DNA of 64,000 nt from Candidimonas nitroreducens (GCF_002209565.1 NZ_NJIH01000002.1:124001-188000), one strand, 5' to 3'. Numbered from the stretch's first letter, positions 1 through 8,717 are shown. Made by a program: numbers and translations. Notes: a model not told the origin generated them from the letters alone.

Positions 1-1
1 A

Positions 2-340
2 CAGTTCGATACCTGCGCGCTACTATCCTCGGCGCCGACCCAGACGGCCTACGGCAAGCGCTTCGAAGGGCCGGATGCCGTTACCACACGACTGGGCACC
101 CAGGGCACGGTGGACGTGCGGGTCCACTCCATCACGCTCGGTGCCAATCAGGCGGCCATCGTCCGGTTCACCAAAACCGAACGGGATGCAACCACGGGCG
201 ACACCACCAAGGTGCGCCATTTGATCGCCACCATGGCCTACCAATACGTGGATGTCCCGCTCACCGAAGCCGTAGCCAGGCTCAACCCTCTTGGCTTTCA
301 GGTCACGCGCTACGACCTGGCTGCCGACCTGTCGCGCTGA
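2..340 (+). CDS. virB8: VirB8-like type IV secretion protein, 3' part
   Basis: Only the C-terminal ~112 residues lie in the window; the reading frame is open to the left edge. The visible part matches the periplasmic domain of VirB8/TrbF proteins: an Y-G-K-R-F-E-G-P-D stretch, then VRVHSITLG and IVRFTKTERD, and a closing V-x-R-Y-D-L. VirB8 is a bitopic inner-membrane scaffold of the conjugative type IV secretion channel that contacts VirB9 and VirB10. It ends 27 bp before virB9, in the usual VirB8-9-10-11 order. Family assignment is strong; the N-terminus and upstream virB genes are not visible. Confidence 0.85.
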   Translation, partial: QFDTCALLSSAPTQTAYGKRFEGPDAVTTRLGTQGTVDVRVHSITLGANQAAIVRFTKTERDATTGDTTKVRHLIATMAYQYVDVPLTEAVARLNPLGFQVTRYDLAADLSR

Positions 341-367
341 AGCACACACGCATCAGAAGGAATCCCC

Positions 368-1282
368 ATGTTTGAACGCATCCACAGCCGGCAGGCACTG
401 GCGGTCGGCCTTGCGCTGTACCTGGCACTACCAGCCAGCGCATTGGCGCTGGAAACCCCCAGATCTTCACGGCTCGACCATCGTGTCCGCTATGTGACCT
501 ACAACGCAGCCGATGTGATTCAGCTCGATGCCGTCATCGGCGTGGCCACGCACATCGTGCTCGCACCTGGCGAACACTATGTCTATCACGTCTTTGGCGA
601 CAGCCAAGCCTATGCCTTTACCTACAAGGGCAACCATCTGTTCTTCAAGCCTACGGCCAAAGACGCCAACACCAATCTGATTGTCGTGACCGACCGACAC
701 GATTACAGTTTTCGGCTCTCGTACAGCGACCAGCGCGGTGCTCCGGCCCTCTACAAGCTTGTCATCCGTTACCCCGAAGAGGAAACCCGCCAGCGGGACG
801 AAGCTGCGCAGAAAGCCGCCATCGAGAGATCCTTAAAGGCCGTTGGCCATCCCCTGAACTGGCAGGCCTACACCCGAAGCGGTGACGCGGCCCTCGCGCC
901 GATTCATGCCTGGGATGACGGCCGCCAGACTTGGCTGCAGTTTTCCTCGGAGGCGGACATCCCTGCGGTCTACCGCGTCACGCCCGACGGCCAGGAAGTA
1001 CTGACGAATTTCCATATGGCCGACGAACGAACCATGGTGCTGCACCGCACTTCTGCACTGTGGCATTTGCGTCTGGGCAACCAGGTGCTGGCCATCCATA
1101 ACGAGGCCTATGGCGCGGCACCGATACCGACACGTACCGGGACAGTATCGCCAGCCGTCAAACGCCGCATCACGGGCACAACGGCTCCGCAACAGTCGGC
1201 CGCCCCGCGGCAGTCCAGCATGCCGGTGCCCGCCATCCGAGTGCATGAAGCTATCCCAGCAAGGAATACCCATGACCGATGA
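368..1282 (+). CDS. virB9: VirB9-like type IV secretion outer-membrane complex protein
   Basis: The 304-residue protein starts at ATG with AAGGAA upstream. It has a signal peptide (hydrophobic residues about 10-28 ending near ALALE). The N-terminal beta domain contains the VirB9 hallmark region HRVRYVTYNAADVIQLDAV, followed by GDSQAYAFTYKGNHLFFKP and the DTNL-like ANTNLIVVTD. The C-terminal domain carries YRVTPDGQEVLTNFH, as in VirB9/TrbG. With VirB10 and VirB7 it forms the outer-membrane core complex of the conjugation channel. A Pro/Gln-rich tail after residue 265 is poorly conserved. The last 11 bases overlap virB10, which indicates translational coupling. Confidence 0.92.
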   Translation: MFERIHSRQALAVGLALYLALPASALALETPRSSRLDHRVRYVTYNAADVIQLDAVIGVATHIVLAPGEHYVYHVFGDSQAYAFTYKGNHLFFKPTAKDANTNLIVVTDRHDYSFRLSYSDQRGAPALYKLVIRYPEEETRQRDEAAQKAAIERSLKAVGHPLNWQAYTRSGDAALAPIHAWDDGRQTWLQFSSEADIPAVYRVTPDGQEVLTNFHMADERTMVLHRTSALWHLRLGNQVLAIHNEAYGAAPIPTRTGTVSPAVKRRITGTTAPQQSAAPRQSSMPVPAIRVHEAIPARNTHDR

Positions 1283-2447
1283 ACAGTACGGAAAACCTCT
1301 GCACGACACAGCCGCCGCCACCGGTGGGATAAGCCATGCGGAGGGTCTCGGAGCCGGCTGGCACCCCGACCTACGCTGCCCGAAGCTGGATCGTGAACCT
1401 CTCGACCTGCAGACTGCTGGGCGCAGCGCCCCACGCGGTGCTCGGGCCTTTTTGTGGCTCACCATGCTGGTGGCACTGGCTGTGGCGGTGGGAGTGCTGG
1501 TCAAGGCTTGGAACAGAGATCAAGAGAAAGCCAATGAATCCGACCTGGAGGCCGAGCATAGCGGTATCGCCAACCGCCTGAAGGCACCCAAAGTCGAACG
1601 GCCCGCGCCACACCTCAAGCGGGAAGCCATGCCGCCCACACAGGCGCCTGCTCGCTCCTACTATGTGCCGCCACCCGTGCCCGCCGCGCCATCTCCTGTG
1701 GATGACGTCACTCAGCGGCGCCTGACCAGCCCCCTGCAGGCTGGCGCAGGCGCGGGCGGCGATCCCGCATCCGGCCAGGCCAAGGCCGGCGGCCCTCTGG
1801 CGGATGCCGGGCCGTTGGCCGACAAACTACGCCCGCTTGAACTGGCCCCATCGGTCGCCGGCCAACTGGGTAATCGCAATTTTCTGCTTACCCAGGGCAC
1901 GATGATCGACTGCACGCTACAGACCAAACTCGTCAGCGCCCAGGCCGGCCTGCTGACCTGCCTGGCCACCCACGACGTGATGAGCGCCAACGGTAAGGTG
2001 AAGTTGATCGACGCCGGGACGAAATTCACCGGTTATCAGTCAGGCGGCATCCAGCAAGGCCAGGCCCGGGCGTTTATCACCTGGAACCGGCTAGAAACCC
2101 CCACGGGCGTGATCGTGAATCTGGGTTCGCCCGGCACAGGCCCTTTGGGCGAAGCGGGGGTCGATGGCCATATCGACAACCATTTCTGGGATCGATTCGG
2201 CAACGCCATCCTGCTCTCGTTGATTGGAGATTTCGGCGACTGGGCCGCCAATCAGGGTCAGTCCGGCAACAACAACATCCGATTCGACAATACCCGCGAG
2301 GGTGGCCAGGACGTCGCCGCCAAGATCCTGGAGAAGTCGCTGGATATCCCACCAACCCTCTACAAGAACCAGGGCGAGCGCATCGGCATTATGGTGGCCC
2401 GCGACCTGGATTTCAGCCAAGTCTATGACCTTGAACCCATCCCCTGA
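1272..2447 (+). CDS. virB10: VirB10-like type IV secretion protein
   Basis: The 391-residue protein begins at the ATG overlapping the virB9 3' end; the reading frame is open further upstream but that part is antisense-like filler. It has a cytoplasmic N-tail, one membrane segment (about residues 58-78, FLWLTMLVALAVAVGVLV), a Pro-rich periplasmic linker, and a C-terminal TrbI/VirB10 domain. That domain includes LTQGTMIDCTLQTKLVSAQAG, the LIDAGTKFTGYQSGGIQQGQ strand region, and the helical antenna region around WDRFGNAILLSLIGD. VirB10 spans both membranes and links the ATPases to the outer-membrane pore. The 3' end overlaps virB11 by 23 bp. Confidence 0.92.
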   Translation: MTDEQYGKPLHDTAAATGGISHAEGLGAGWHPDLRCPKLDREPLDLQTAGRSAPRGARAFLWLTMLVALAVAVGVLVKAWNRDQEKANESDLEAEHSGIANRLKAPKVERPAPHLKREAMPPTQAPARSYYVPPPVPAAPSPVDDVTQRRLTSPLQAGAGAGGDPASGQAKAGGPLADAGPLADKLRPLELAPSVAGQLGNRNFLLTQGTMIDCTLQTKLVSAQAGLLTCLATHDVMSANGKVKLIDAGTKFTGYQSGGIQQGQARAFITWNRLETPTGVIVNLGSPGTGPLGEAGVDGHIDNHFWDRFGNAILLSLIGDFGDWAANQGQSGNNNIRFDNTREGGQDVAAKILEKSLDIPPTLYKNQGERIGIMVARDLDFSQVYDLEPIP

Positions 2448-3444
2448 CCCGCTGCCCTTTGATCGGGCGATTGCGGTCAAGACCTTCCTACGGCCAATCG
2501 CCACACATCTGGAGGATCCCGATGTGACAGAAATCGCCATCGTGCGACCGGGTGAACTCTACACCCGCGAGCATGGCGCCTGGCAGTTGCACGAGTGCCA
2601 GGTGCTTACCTACCCCCATCTGGAGGCGCTGGCAACCGCTTTGGCCGCCTACAACCACATGGCCAAGGCGCCGATTCTTTCAGTTTTGCTGCCCCGTGGC
2701 GAGCGCGGTCAGATCGTGCAGCCCCCGGCCTGCCTCGACGGCACGATGGCCATCAATATCCGCAAGCACACCCAGGCGGCCTTCACGCTCGACGAACTGA
2801 AGGCCCAGGGCGCCTTCGATGCCATGGCCGACACGGCCGCCGAGTGCACCACAGGCAACGTATCCGCCATTGACCAGCAACTGTTGTCCCTGAAATCAGC
2901 GGGCGATATCCCGACCTTTCTACACGTCGCCATCCAAGCCCGCAAGAACCTGGTCGTGGCCGGTGCCACGGGTTCGGGTAAGACCACCTTCGCTCGGTCC
3001 CTGATCGACCGGGTGCCGATCGACGAACGCCTCATCACCATCGAAGACGTGCATGAACTGATCCTACCCAGACACCGCAACCGCATCCACCTGATGTACG
3101 GCGCCACGCGGGGCCGGGTGTCGCCGACCGACAGCCTGGCCGCCTGCATGCGCCTGTCACCAGACCGGATCTTTCTGGCGGAGCTACGCGGCCCCGAGAC
3201 CTGGGATTACCTGGCGGCCTTGAATACCGGCCATCCCGGGTCGGTCACTACCACCCACGCCAATAGCGCGGCCGATACTTTCAACCGCCTGGCCGTGCTC
3301 ATAAAGCAGTCCCCCACAGGCGGCAATCTGGATCTGGAAACCATCCAAGCATTCCTGCGCCAGACCGTAGACATCGTGCTGTATTTCGAGCGCTTTCGGC
3401 TAAAGGAACTGTGGTTCGAGCCGCGACGGCTGAGGCCTAGATGA
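2425..3444 (+). CDS. virB11: VirB11-type secretion ATPase
   Basis: The 339-residue protein starts at the ATG inside the virB10 3' end. It has a VirB11 N-terminal domain followed by the RecA-like ATPase core. Walker A is GATGSGKT at about residues 180-187; the Asp box ITIEDVHEL and Walker B-like ELRGPETWDYL follow, then the His box region GHPGSVTTTHAN. These are standard for VirB11/PilT-superfamily hexameric ATPases that energise pilus assembly and DNA export. Length is normal. The stop overlaps the next start (ATGA), so virB8-11 and trfA appear to form one transcription unit. Confidence 0.95.
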   Translation: MTLNPSPDPLPFDRAIAVKTFLRPIATHLEDPDVTEIAIVRPGELYTREHGAWQLHECQVLTYPHLEALATALAAYNHMAKAPILSVLLPRGERGQIVQPPACLDGTMAINIRKHTQAAFTLDELKAQGAFDAMADTAAECTTGNVSAIDQQLLSLKSAGDIPTFLHVAIQARKNLVVAGATGSGKTTFARSLIDRVPIDERLITIEDVHELILPRHRNRIHLMYGATRGRVSPTDSLAACMRLSPDRIFLAELRGPETWDYLAALNTGHPGSVTTTHANSAADTFNRLAVLIKQSPTGGNLDLETIQAFLRQTVDIVLYFERFRLKELWFEPRRLRPR

Positions 3445-4511
3445 GTAGCTGCATAGGCACTCCCATCGCAGTCCTGATCCCATCATCAATGGCCACGCAG
3501 CCTGTCAGCCGGCCAACCTATCCCCTGAACCCGTGTGAGGCGCTGCACACGATCCAGGCAGGCCTCGTACGGGCTCGTCTGGAGCATTCCCCCATGACCG
3601 CATCCATCCGTTTGCCTTTCCACAAGGACAGCAGCCTGTTGCACCTGTCCGCCGCCATGCAGCGTGCACAGCAAAAGGCCCAGCAGGCCATCGCCGCCGC
3701 CGCGGAAAAAGAGGCCCACACACCGGCCCCCTTCATTGTGCCCGGCATCAACGAAACCGCGCGTGCCATTCCCAACTACATTGCCCGAAGCTCGATGTTT
3801 GCGCCGGTGCGCCGAGGCTGGCGCCCCATGCACGACGACACCGTCTTTCTGGAGGGTACGAACATCCTGCTCAAAGGCTCCGGTAAGCAGCTCACCGAAG
3901 ACCATGCCGACATCTGGATGCACGCCATGTATCTGCAGACCACAGCCTTGCTGGGCGAGGCACCGACGATCAACCGAGCGGATTTTCTGCGCGGCATGGG
4001 CCGCCCAACCGGGGGCAGCGCTTATGAGTGGCTGCACGATGGCATGAAGGATTTGGCCCGCTTCACCCTGTGCATCGAGGCCCGGCGCAAGGACGGCACC
4101 GTCAAATACAGCTATGGCAACCACCCGTCAACCCGCGTATTGGCCATGATCGGCGGGTTCGACTATGACGAACCCACCGGCAGCTACACCATCTATGCCG
4201 ACCCACGTTGGGCACAGATCTTCAGCAACAGGGAATATGCCCTGGTGGACTGGGCCAAGCGCCTGCGGATGCGCCACGACTTGTCCAAGAGCCTGCAGCG
4301 CCTGATTGGCACCTCGGCCGATATCCAGCAAAAATACAGCCTGGAAATCCTCAAGGAACGAGCTCAATACACCGGGCGCATGCGGGATTTCCGGGCCACG
4401 CTGGAGCGCAGCCTCGTTGAATTGGAAACTCTGGAAGTGATTACCGAACCCAGGATTGAGGCGGCCACCCGGGGGCACAAACAGGCCGTCTGGACCCGTC
4501 TGGACCGATGA
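3441..4511 (+). CDS. trfA: TrfA-like plasmid replication initiator
   Basis: A 356-residue protein whose central and C-terminal parts resemble TrfA of IncP-type plasmids. Seen features are AIPNYIARSSMFAPVRRG, KQLTEDHADIWMHA, INRADFLRGMGRPTG, EWLHDGMKDLARF, GFDYDEPTGSY and REYALVDWAKRLRM. TrfA binds oriV iterons and recruits host DnaA and helicase. Supporting this, phased iterons and a DnaA box lie directly downstream (4521-4689). The ATG at 3441 is coupled to virB11; internal starts at 3489 and 3594 could give a shorter form, as IncP trfA makes two products, but that is inference. A Rep gene fused to a virB operon is an unusual arrangement. Confidence 0.88.
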   Translation: MSSCIGTPIAVLIPSSMATQPVSRPTYPLNPCEALHTIQAGLVRARLEHSPMTASIRLPFHKDSSLLHLSAAMQRAQQKAQQAIAAAAEKEAHTPAPFIVPGINETARAIPNYIARSSMFAPVRRGWRPMHDDTVFLEGTNILLKGSGKQLTEDHADIWMHAMYLQTTALLGEAPTINRADFLRGMGRPTGGSAYEWLHDGMKDLARFTLCIEARRKDGTVKYSYGNHPSTRVLAMIGGFDYDEPTGSYTIYADPRWAQIFSNREYALVDWAKRLRMRHDLSKSLQRLIGTSADIQQKYSLEILKERAQYTGRMRDFRATLERSLVELETLEVITEPRIEAATRGHKQAVWTRLDR

Positions 4512-4520
4512 TCAACCCAT

Positions 4521-4689
4521 CGTCATAACATCGCGCATGGTGCCCGAAACGGCATAAAAACTGATCAATGATTGAACAATTTCAGCCTGTGGATAAGTGA
4601 TCCAGACCGTCGTCATAACATCGCGCCTGCATCGTCATAACATCGCGGGTTTTCGTCATAGCATCGCGCTTTATCGTCATAACATCGCG
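4521..4689. repeat. Iteron array, putative oriV
   Basis: Five direct copies of CGTCATAACATCGCG occur at 4521-4535, 4611-4625, 4633-4647, 4654-4668 (one mismatch, G for A) and 4675-4689. The last four are spaced 22, 21 and 21 bp start to start, about two helical turns, which is typical of iterons bound by a Rep protein. A DnaA box lies between copy 1 and copy 2. The array directly follows the TrfA-like gene, so it is the best candidate for the vegetative replication origin. The rest of the 4512-4962 gap holds the 11-bp repeats and a GCCCG-TT-CGGGC hairpin (4893-4904), but no gene. Confidence 0.85.
4588..4596 (-). other. DnaA box
   Basis: TGTGGATAA is the exact reverse complement of TTATCCACA, the high-affinity DnaA box. 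It lies inside the iteron region next to trfA, which fits a plasmid-type origin that needs host DnaA. Confidence 0.75.
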
Positions 4690-4743
4690 CTGAATTTTTG
4701 AAAACCCGCATGGGTAGTGGCTTTCCAGCCATCGAAACGCCCT

Positions 4744-4770
4744 CTACCTTATTTCTACCTTATTACTACC
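4744..4770. repeat. AT-rich 11-bp direct repeats beside the iterons
   Basis: CTACCTTATT occurs at 4744-4753 and 4755-4764, followed by a third partial unit CTACC at 4766-4770; the period is 11 bp. It could be the DNA-unwinding element of the origin, or binding sites for the StbA-like protein encoded just downstream. The sequence alone does not decide. Confidence 0.5.
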
Positions 4771-4962
4771 AGGACGGCCTGTGGGTAAGTCCGTCTGCCA
4801 CTAGGCCTGATTTCCTCAGCCCCAGGCCAGCTCGGATCGCCACACGGCACAACCGCCCGGCGGCTGCATCGGTCGGCAACTGAGCGACGTCCGCCCGTTC
4901 GGGCAACACCCTCGCCCAATCCCTCATCACCGCCCTTCAAGCCAAAGGGCAAAGGAGTTCTC

Positions 4963-5421
4963 ATGCACTCGAATCTTGACACCCGCATGCTTGCCATCGC
5001 CCAACGTGCCGCTCGCGAAGGCATCGGCGCCTTGAGCCTGGGTGAAGCGCTGACCGCTGCTCTAGTGTTGGATCGAAATGACTGGCTGCAGGAACGCGGC
5101 TACCGCATCGGCGACGCCCTGGACCGGATCGGGCCGGACTGGGCTGCCCGCATCCCGGCGGTCTCGCGACAGTTCGAGATGGAGCTTGCCCGGGCCCGAC
5201 TGCGCTTCTCGTTTGAAATCGTCCCGCGCGAAGCAGAGGGCGAGGGCTACCTGTTGCGCCTGTTGGACCACAACCAGGAGGTTGGCTGCGGCCATTTTCC
5301 AGCACGGGGTGAGTCCGTGCGCTTCGCTGACAACCAATGCGCCTATGACGAAGCCCACGCTGCGGGTATGGCCTGGCTGGACGGCAAACAGGCAGCGGCA
5401 TTACCCGCCTTGCAGCCGTGA
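4963..5421 (+). CDS. hypothetical protein, first gene of stb-like operon
   Basis: A 152-residue soluble protein with no motif that I recognise. The start is well supported by AAAGGAG seven bases before ATG. It has an N-terminal helical region (MLAIAQRAAREGIGALSLGEALTAALV) and a mixed, acidic C-terminal half. It is the first gene of a tight run (next start 5448) that leads into stbA/B/C-like and coupling-protein genes, so a role in plasmid maintenance or transfer is likely, but no function can be stated. Confidence 0.7.
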   Translation: MHSNLDTRMLAIAQRAAREGIGALSLGEALTAALVLDRNDWLQERGYRIGDALDRIGPDWAARIPAVSRQFEMELARARLRFSFEIVPREAEGEGYLLRLLDHNQEVGCGHFPARGESVRFADNQCAYDEAHAAGMAWLDGKQAAALPALQP

Positions 5422-5447
5422 ACTCTCACTACCCAAGGCGTCCGCCC

Positions 5448-5939
5448 ATGACTCAAAACCAAGCCACATCCGACTCCATCGCGCGATACCGCGCGGTGCT
5501 GGAAACTCTGGACCCACGCCTGCGTCTGGCCTCCAAGCTGCGAGCGCTATTTCCCATCATCGAAACCCAGGTGGCGGCAGGGGTGCCCCACGCCGCCGTG
5601 CTTGATGACCTGGCAGCGGTCGGCTTGCCGGTACAGCGCAGCACTTATGTCACCACGCTGTATCGCTGGCGCAAGGCGCAGCGGTCAGCGCTCATGCAAA
5701 CGACGCTCGAGCCTTCACCGGGGGCCGATCCGGCCCAGCCCGAGCCCGAGCCCGCCCCAGCCACACAACCCTTACCCCCCATGGACGCGATCCAGGGCCG
5801 GCCCCGCAACATCCAAACCCCCGGCGACCTACGCAAGATCCGCGACATGCGCGTGGATCTGGAGGCCTTGCGCCGAGAAGGCTTGGCGCAACGCACGAAG
5901 CACGCTGAAAACACCTCCACTCATCAAGACAAGGAATGA
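5448..5939 (+). CDS. StbA-like DNA-binding protein (putative)
   Basis: A 163-residue protein (a GTG start at 5418 would add ten residues; the ATG at 5448 has AAGG upstream). The N-terminal half looks like a small helix-turn-helix domain: ARYRAVLETLDPRLRLASKL, then AAVLDDLAAVGLPVQRSTYV and TTLYRWRK. A Pro/Glu-rich linker (PEPEPAPATQPLPP) and a basic tail follow. In R388-type plasmids, the gene before StbB is StbA, a DNA-binding protein that keeps plasmid copies near the nucleoid and balances transfer. Position and domain shape support that call, though similarity is judged by eye. It is 4 bp from the next gene. Confidence 0.6.
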   Translation: MTQNQATSDSIARYRAVLETLDPRLRLASKLRALFPIIETQVAAGVPHAAVLDDLAAVGLPVQRSTYVTTLYRWRKAQRSALMQTTLEPSPGADPAQPEPEPAPATQPLPPMDAIQGRPRNIQTPGDLRKIRDMRVDLEALRREGLAQRTKHAENTSTHQDKE

Positions 5940-5943
5940 CCCC

Positions 5944-6651
5944 ATGAAAGTCACAGTCCTCAACTACACCGGATCCGTCGGCAAGACCGTTACCGCCTCG
6001 CATCTGCTTGCTCCGCGCATGAACAGCGCCCAGATTTTCGCCGTGGAATCCACCAACGAAACCAGTGCCGATCTGGGCCTGTCCGTGGATCAATTGCGCG
6101 GCGAGCACTTCGGCAGGCTGTTCCGCGAGCTGCTTACCCGCGACGATGCCATCGTCGATGTGGGGGCCAGCAACATCGAGGATTTTTTGACGCACATGAT
6201 GCGCTACGAAGGCGCCCACGAAGAAATGAGCTACTTTGTTCTGCCCGTCATCAACACTGGCAAGGCCCAGCGCGAAACCATCAAGACAGTGGCCGCCCTG
6301 GCGGAACTTGGCGTGGATCCGGAGCGTGTGCGCATCCTGTTCAACCGGGTGGGCGCCAGCGTCGAGGATGAGTTTCCTTCTATCCTGGCCTATGCCGCCA
6401 AGACTGGCGAAGTGCGGGCCAACCCCGAGGCCGCCATCTTCGAGAATGAAGTCTTTGAGCTGCTGGCTGATCTGCGCACCACCATCGCGGACGTGCTGGC
6501 CGACCAGACGGATTACCGGGCACTGCTCAAGGCCGCCGACCGCAGCGACCATGTCCGCATCTCCCAGTTGAGTAACCGGCATGCCTTACGCGCCCTGGCT
6601 CAGCCCGTGGATCGGCAGATGAACGCCGCCTTCACGGCACTCTTTGCCTGA
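5944..6651 (+). CDS. stbB: StbB-like ParA-family ATPase
   Basis: A 235-residue protein beginning MKVTVLNYTGSVGKTVTA. The N-terminal GSVGKT is a deviant Walker A with a signature Lys-Thr, as in ParA/MinD-like proteins. Later segments fit the fold: DDAIVDVGASNIEDF (Walker B-like) and VLPVINTGKAQRETIKTV. In R388, StbB is a ParA-like ATPase that acts with StbA in plasmid stability and conjugation. The start at 5944 was chosen because it places the P-loop at residues 10-15; the frame upstream overlaps the previous gene without similarity. It is co-transcribed with its neighbours. Confidence 0.82.
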   Translation: MKVTVLNYTGSVGKTVTASHLLAPRMNSAQIFAVESTNETSADLGLSVDQLRGEHFGRLFRELLTRDDAIVDVGASNIEDFLTHMMRYEGAHEEMSYFVLPVINTGKAQRETIKTVAALAELGVDPERVRILFNRVGASVEDEFPSILAYAAKTGEVRANPEAAIFENEVFELLADLRTTIADVLADQTDYRALLKAADRSDHVRISQLSNRHALRALAQPVDRQMNAAFTALFA

Positions 6652-6656
6652 ACGCC

Positions 6657-7103
6657 ATGGAGTCGAATTCAAGCCCAAGCCAGGCTGCGGGCAACGCCCG
6701 CACCAAGCTGGATCTGCTGTATCACGAGGTGCTGGGCGACGTCGTCGGCCTTGTGGACCGGCTGGAAGTCACCACTCAAAGCCTGGATGCTGCGCAAACG
6801 CACATGCAGGCCTTATCCGACGCTCAGCAGATCCTGCCGCAGCAACTGGCTCGCCACCTGACCGACGTGATGCAGGCTGCGGCCAAGCCCATTAACCAGC
6901 AATCCCAGCAAGCCCTCCAGGCCATGCTAAGTGCCACTAATACTCGGCTGGATCTCCTGGCTCAGGACGCCGCCCGCTACGCCCGCATCGCCCATCAGTC
7001 GGCCCGACGCATGGCGCTCATTGCGGTGGTCGTGGGCAGTGCGGCCGGGGTGCTGGGTGGCCTGCTTGCCGGCCTGGCCCTGGGCCAGTGGCTCATCTCT
7101 TGA
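6657..7103 (+). CDS. StbC-like membrane protein (putative)
   Basis: A 148-residue protein with a long helical, Gln-rich N-terminal part (possible coiled coil, about residues 20-100) and one C-terminal membrane helix (RMALIAVVVGSAAGVLGGLL, about 120-145). It lies 5 bp after stbB and 12 bp before the coupling-protein gene. R388 stbC has the same position and unknown function. Topology predicts a large cytoplasmic domain anchored near the secretion channel, but this is inference. Confidence 0.6.
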   Translation: MESNSSPSQAAGNARTKLDLLYHEVLGDVVGLVDRLEVTTQSLDAAQTHMQALSDAQQILPQQLARHLTDVMQAAAKPINQQSQQALQAMLSATNTRLDLLAQDAARYARIAHQSARRMALIAVVVGSAAGVLGGLLAGLALGQWLIS

Positions 7104-7115
7104 ACGCAGGATCCC

Positions 7116-8717
7116 ATGTCTACCTTGATCTCGCCCATCACCCGACGGCGCATCGCCGCCATTTCCCTAGTAATTTTTCCGGTCGGCACGTGGATGGCCG
7201 CCGCCACTTATGGCAGCAACATGGCCTGGCGGGACTGGAACCGCCGCACAGCCTGGTACTTCGTCAAACTCACCCCCAGCTATCCGCTGCTTTATGGTGC
7301 GCTTGGCATCGGCTTGGCGCTTTCCCTGGCGCTGATCCTCTTTATCGGCCGCACCGCCAAGACGGAAGGCTTCGAGGGTGCCGCCTACAAGCGCTTCATC
7401 CGCGGCACCCGCATGACCACGGCCAAGCACCTGGCCCGCCTGTGCGAAGAACGCGGCAAGCAGCAAGTCGACGTGGCAGGCATTCCCATGCCCGTTGCAA
7501 ACGAAAACCTGCACCTGCTGGTGAGCGGTGCCACGGGATCTGGTAAATCCGTCCTGTTACGCAACATGGCCGCCTCTGTCCTTGCCCGATCGCGCGGTGG
7601 CACGCAGATCCACCTACCAGGCCGAACGCCTGTGCGCAATGACCGCATGATCGTCATCGACCCCAACGGCGACCTGCTGAGCAAATTCTGGCAGCCGGGC
7701 GATGTGATTCTAAATCCCTACGACGCCCGGAGCGAGGGCTGGTCCTTTTTCAACGAAGTGCGAGCCGACTATGACTGGAAGCGCCTGGCACACTCAATGG
7801 TGCCTATGAGCCAGGACAAGAACGCCGAAGAATGGAATGACTTCGGCCGTCTGCTGCTACGCGAAACCGCCAAGAAACTCCACCAGTTGCAAGGCAACGA
7901 GGCCAATATCATGGATCTATTTCGCCTGTGCACCATTGAGGACCCCAAGGTCTTGAAGCAGTTTCTGGAAGGCACTTTGGCAGAATCCCTGTTTGTGGGA
8001 TCTAGCGAGGCCAGCAAGGCACTGTCGTCTGCACGGTTTGTGCTCTCGAACAAGCTGTCAGAACACACCGGCATGAAGCCTGGGGCCTTTTCCATCCGAG
8101 ATTGGCTGGATCAACGAGACGGCGGCAACCTGTACATCAACTGGCGCGAAGACATGATGAGTTCCATGCGGCCACTGGTGTCCTCCTGGGCGGATGTCTT
8201 CATCACCTCGATCCTGTCCATGCCCGAAGGCACCGGCAGGCGGTGGTGGCTGTTCATTGATGAATTGGCTAGCCTGGAAGCCCTGCCCTCACTGGAATCT
8301 GGCCTGACTAAAGGCCGCAAGAATGGGTTGCGCATCGTCGCGGGCCTACAGAGCACATCTCAGCTTGAACACCTGTACGGCAGGACGATGGCAACCACCA
8401 TCCGGGCGAGTTTTCGCAACCTGGTGGTGTTGGGCGGGTCTCGCACCGATCCGCAGACCGCGAGGGACATGAGCGAAAGCCTTGGCAAGCATGAGGTAGA
8501 ACGGCCAAAATACAGCGTTAGCCGGAGCGCGGACCATAGGAACACGTCGGACAATATGGACCGGACGGTGGAGGATATTGTGACGGGAGCGCAAATTCAG
8601 GCGTTACCGATGTTGGAGGGGTATGTCGCGCTGGCAGGGGATTTACCAGTGACGAGGGTCAGAATCCCATTTCAGATATATGGCAATAAGGCGGCCGCAT
8701 TTCAGCATGCAATTTGA
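7116..8717 (+). CDS. traD: TrwB/TraD-type conjugative coupling ATPase
   Basis: A 533-residue VirD4/TrwB-family protein. Two N-terminal membrane segments (about residues 11-32 and 52-75) anchor a cytosolic RecA-like motor. Walker A is GATGSGKS at about 138-145, followed by MIVIDPNGDLLSKF and Walker B WWLFIDELASLEALPSLE. The protein couples the relaxase-DNA complex to the type IV channel. Length is close to TrwB (507). In R388-like systems trwC follows directly; here a minus-strand gene and an unexplained repeat separate them by about 1 kb, suggesting an insertion in the transfer operon. Confidence 0.93.
   Translation: MSTLISPITRRRIAAISLVIFPVGTWMAAATYGSNMAWRDWNRRTAWYFVKLTPSYPLLYGALGIGLALSLALILFIGRTAKTEGFEGAAYKRFIRGTRMTTAKHLARLCEERGKQQVDVAGIPMPVANENLHLLVSGATGSGKSVLLRNMAASVLARSRGGTQIHLPGRTPVRNDRMIVIDPNGDLLSKFWQPGDVILNPYDARSEGWSFFNEVRADYDWKRLAHSMVPMSQDKNAEEWNDFGRLLLRETAKKLHQLQGNEANIMDLFRLCTIEDPKVLKQFLEGTLAESLFVGSSEASKALSSARFVLSNKLSEHTGMKPGAFSIRDWLDQRDGGNLYINWREDMMSSMRPLVSSWADVFITSILSMPEGTGRRWWLFIDELASLEALPSLESGLTKGRKNGLRIVAGLQSTSQLEHLYGRTMATTIRASFRNLVVLGGSRTDPQTARDMSESLGKHEVERPKYSVSRSADHRNTSDNMDRTVEDIVTGAQIQALPMLEGYVALAGDLPVTRVRIPFQIYGNKAAAFQHAI

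Noticed and set aside
23..349. Minus-strand frame opposite virB8
   Set aside because: Shadow of virB8; no ribosome site and no recognisable domain.
1108..1434. Minus-strand frames around the virB9/virB10 overlap
   Set aside because: Mirror frames of GC-rich coding sequence; virB9 and virB10 explain the region.
4521..4689. CRISPR array
   Set aside because: The repeats are 15 bp with 6-7 bp between them and lie next to trfA, so they are iterons, and no cas gene is present.
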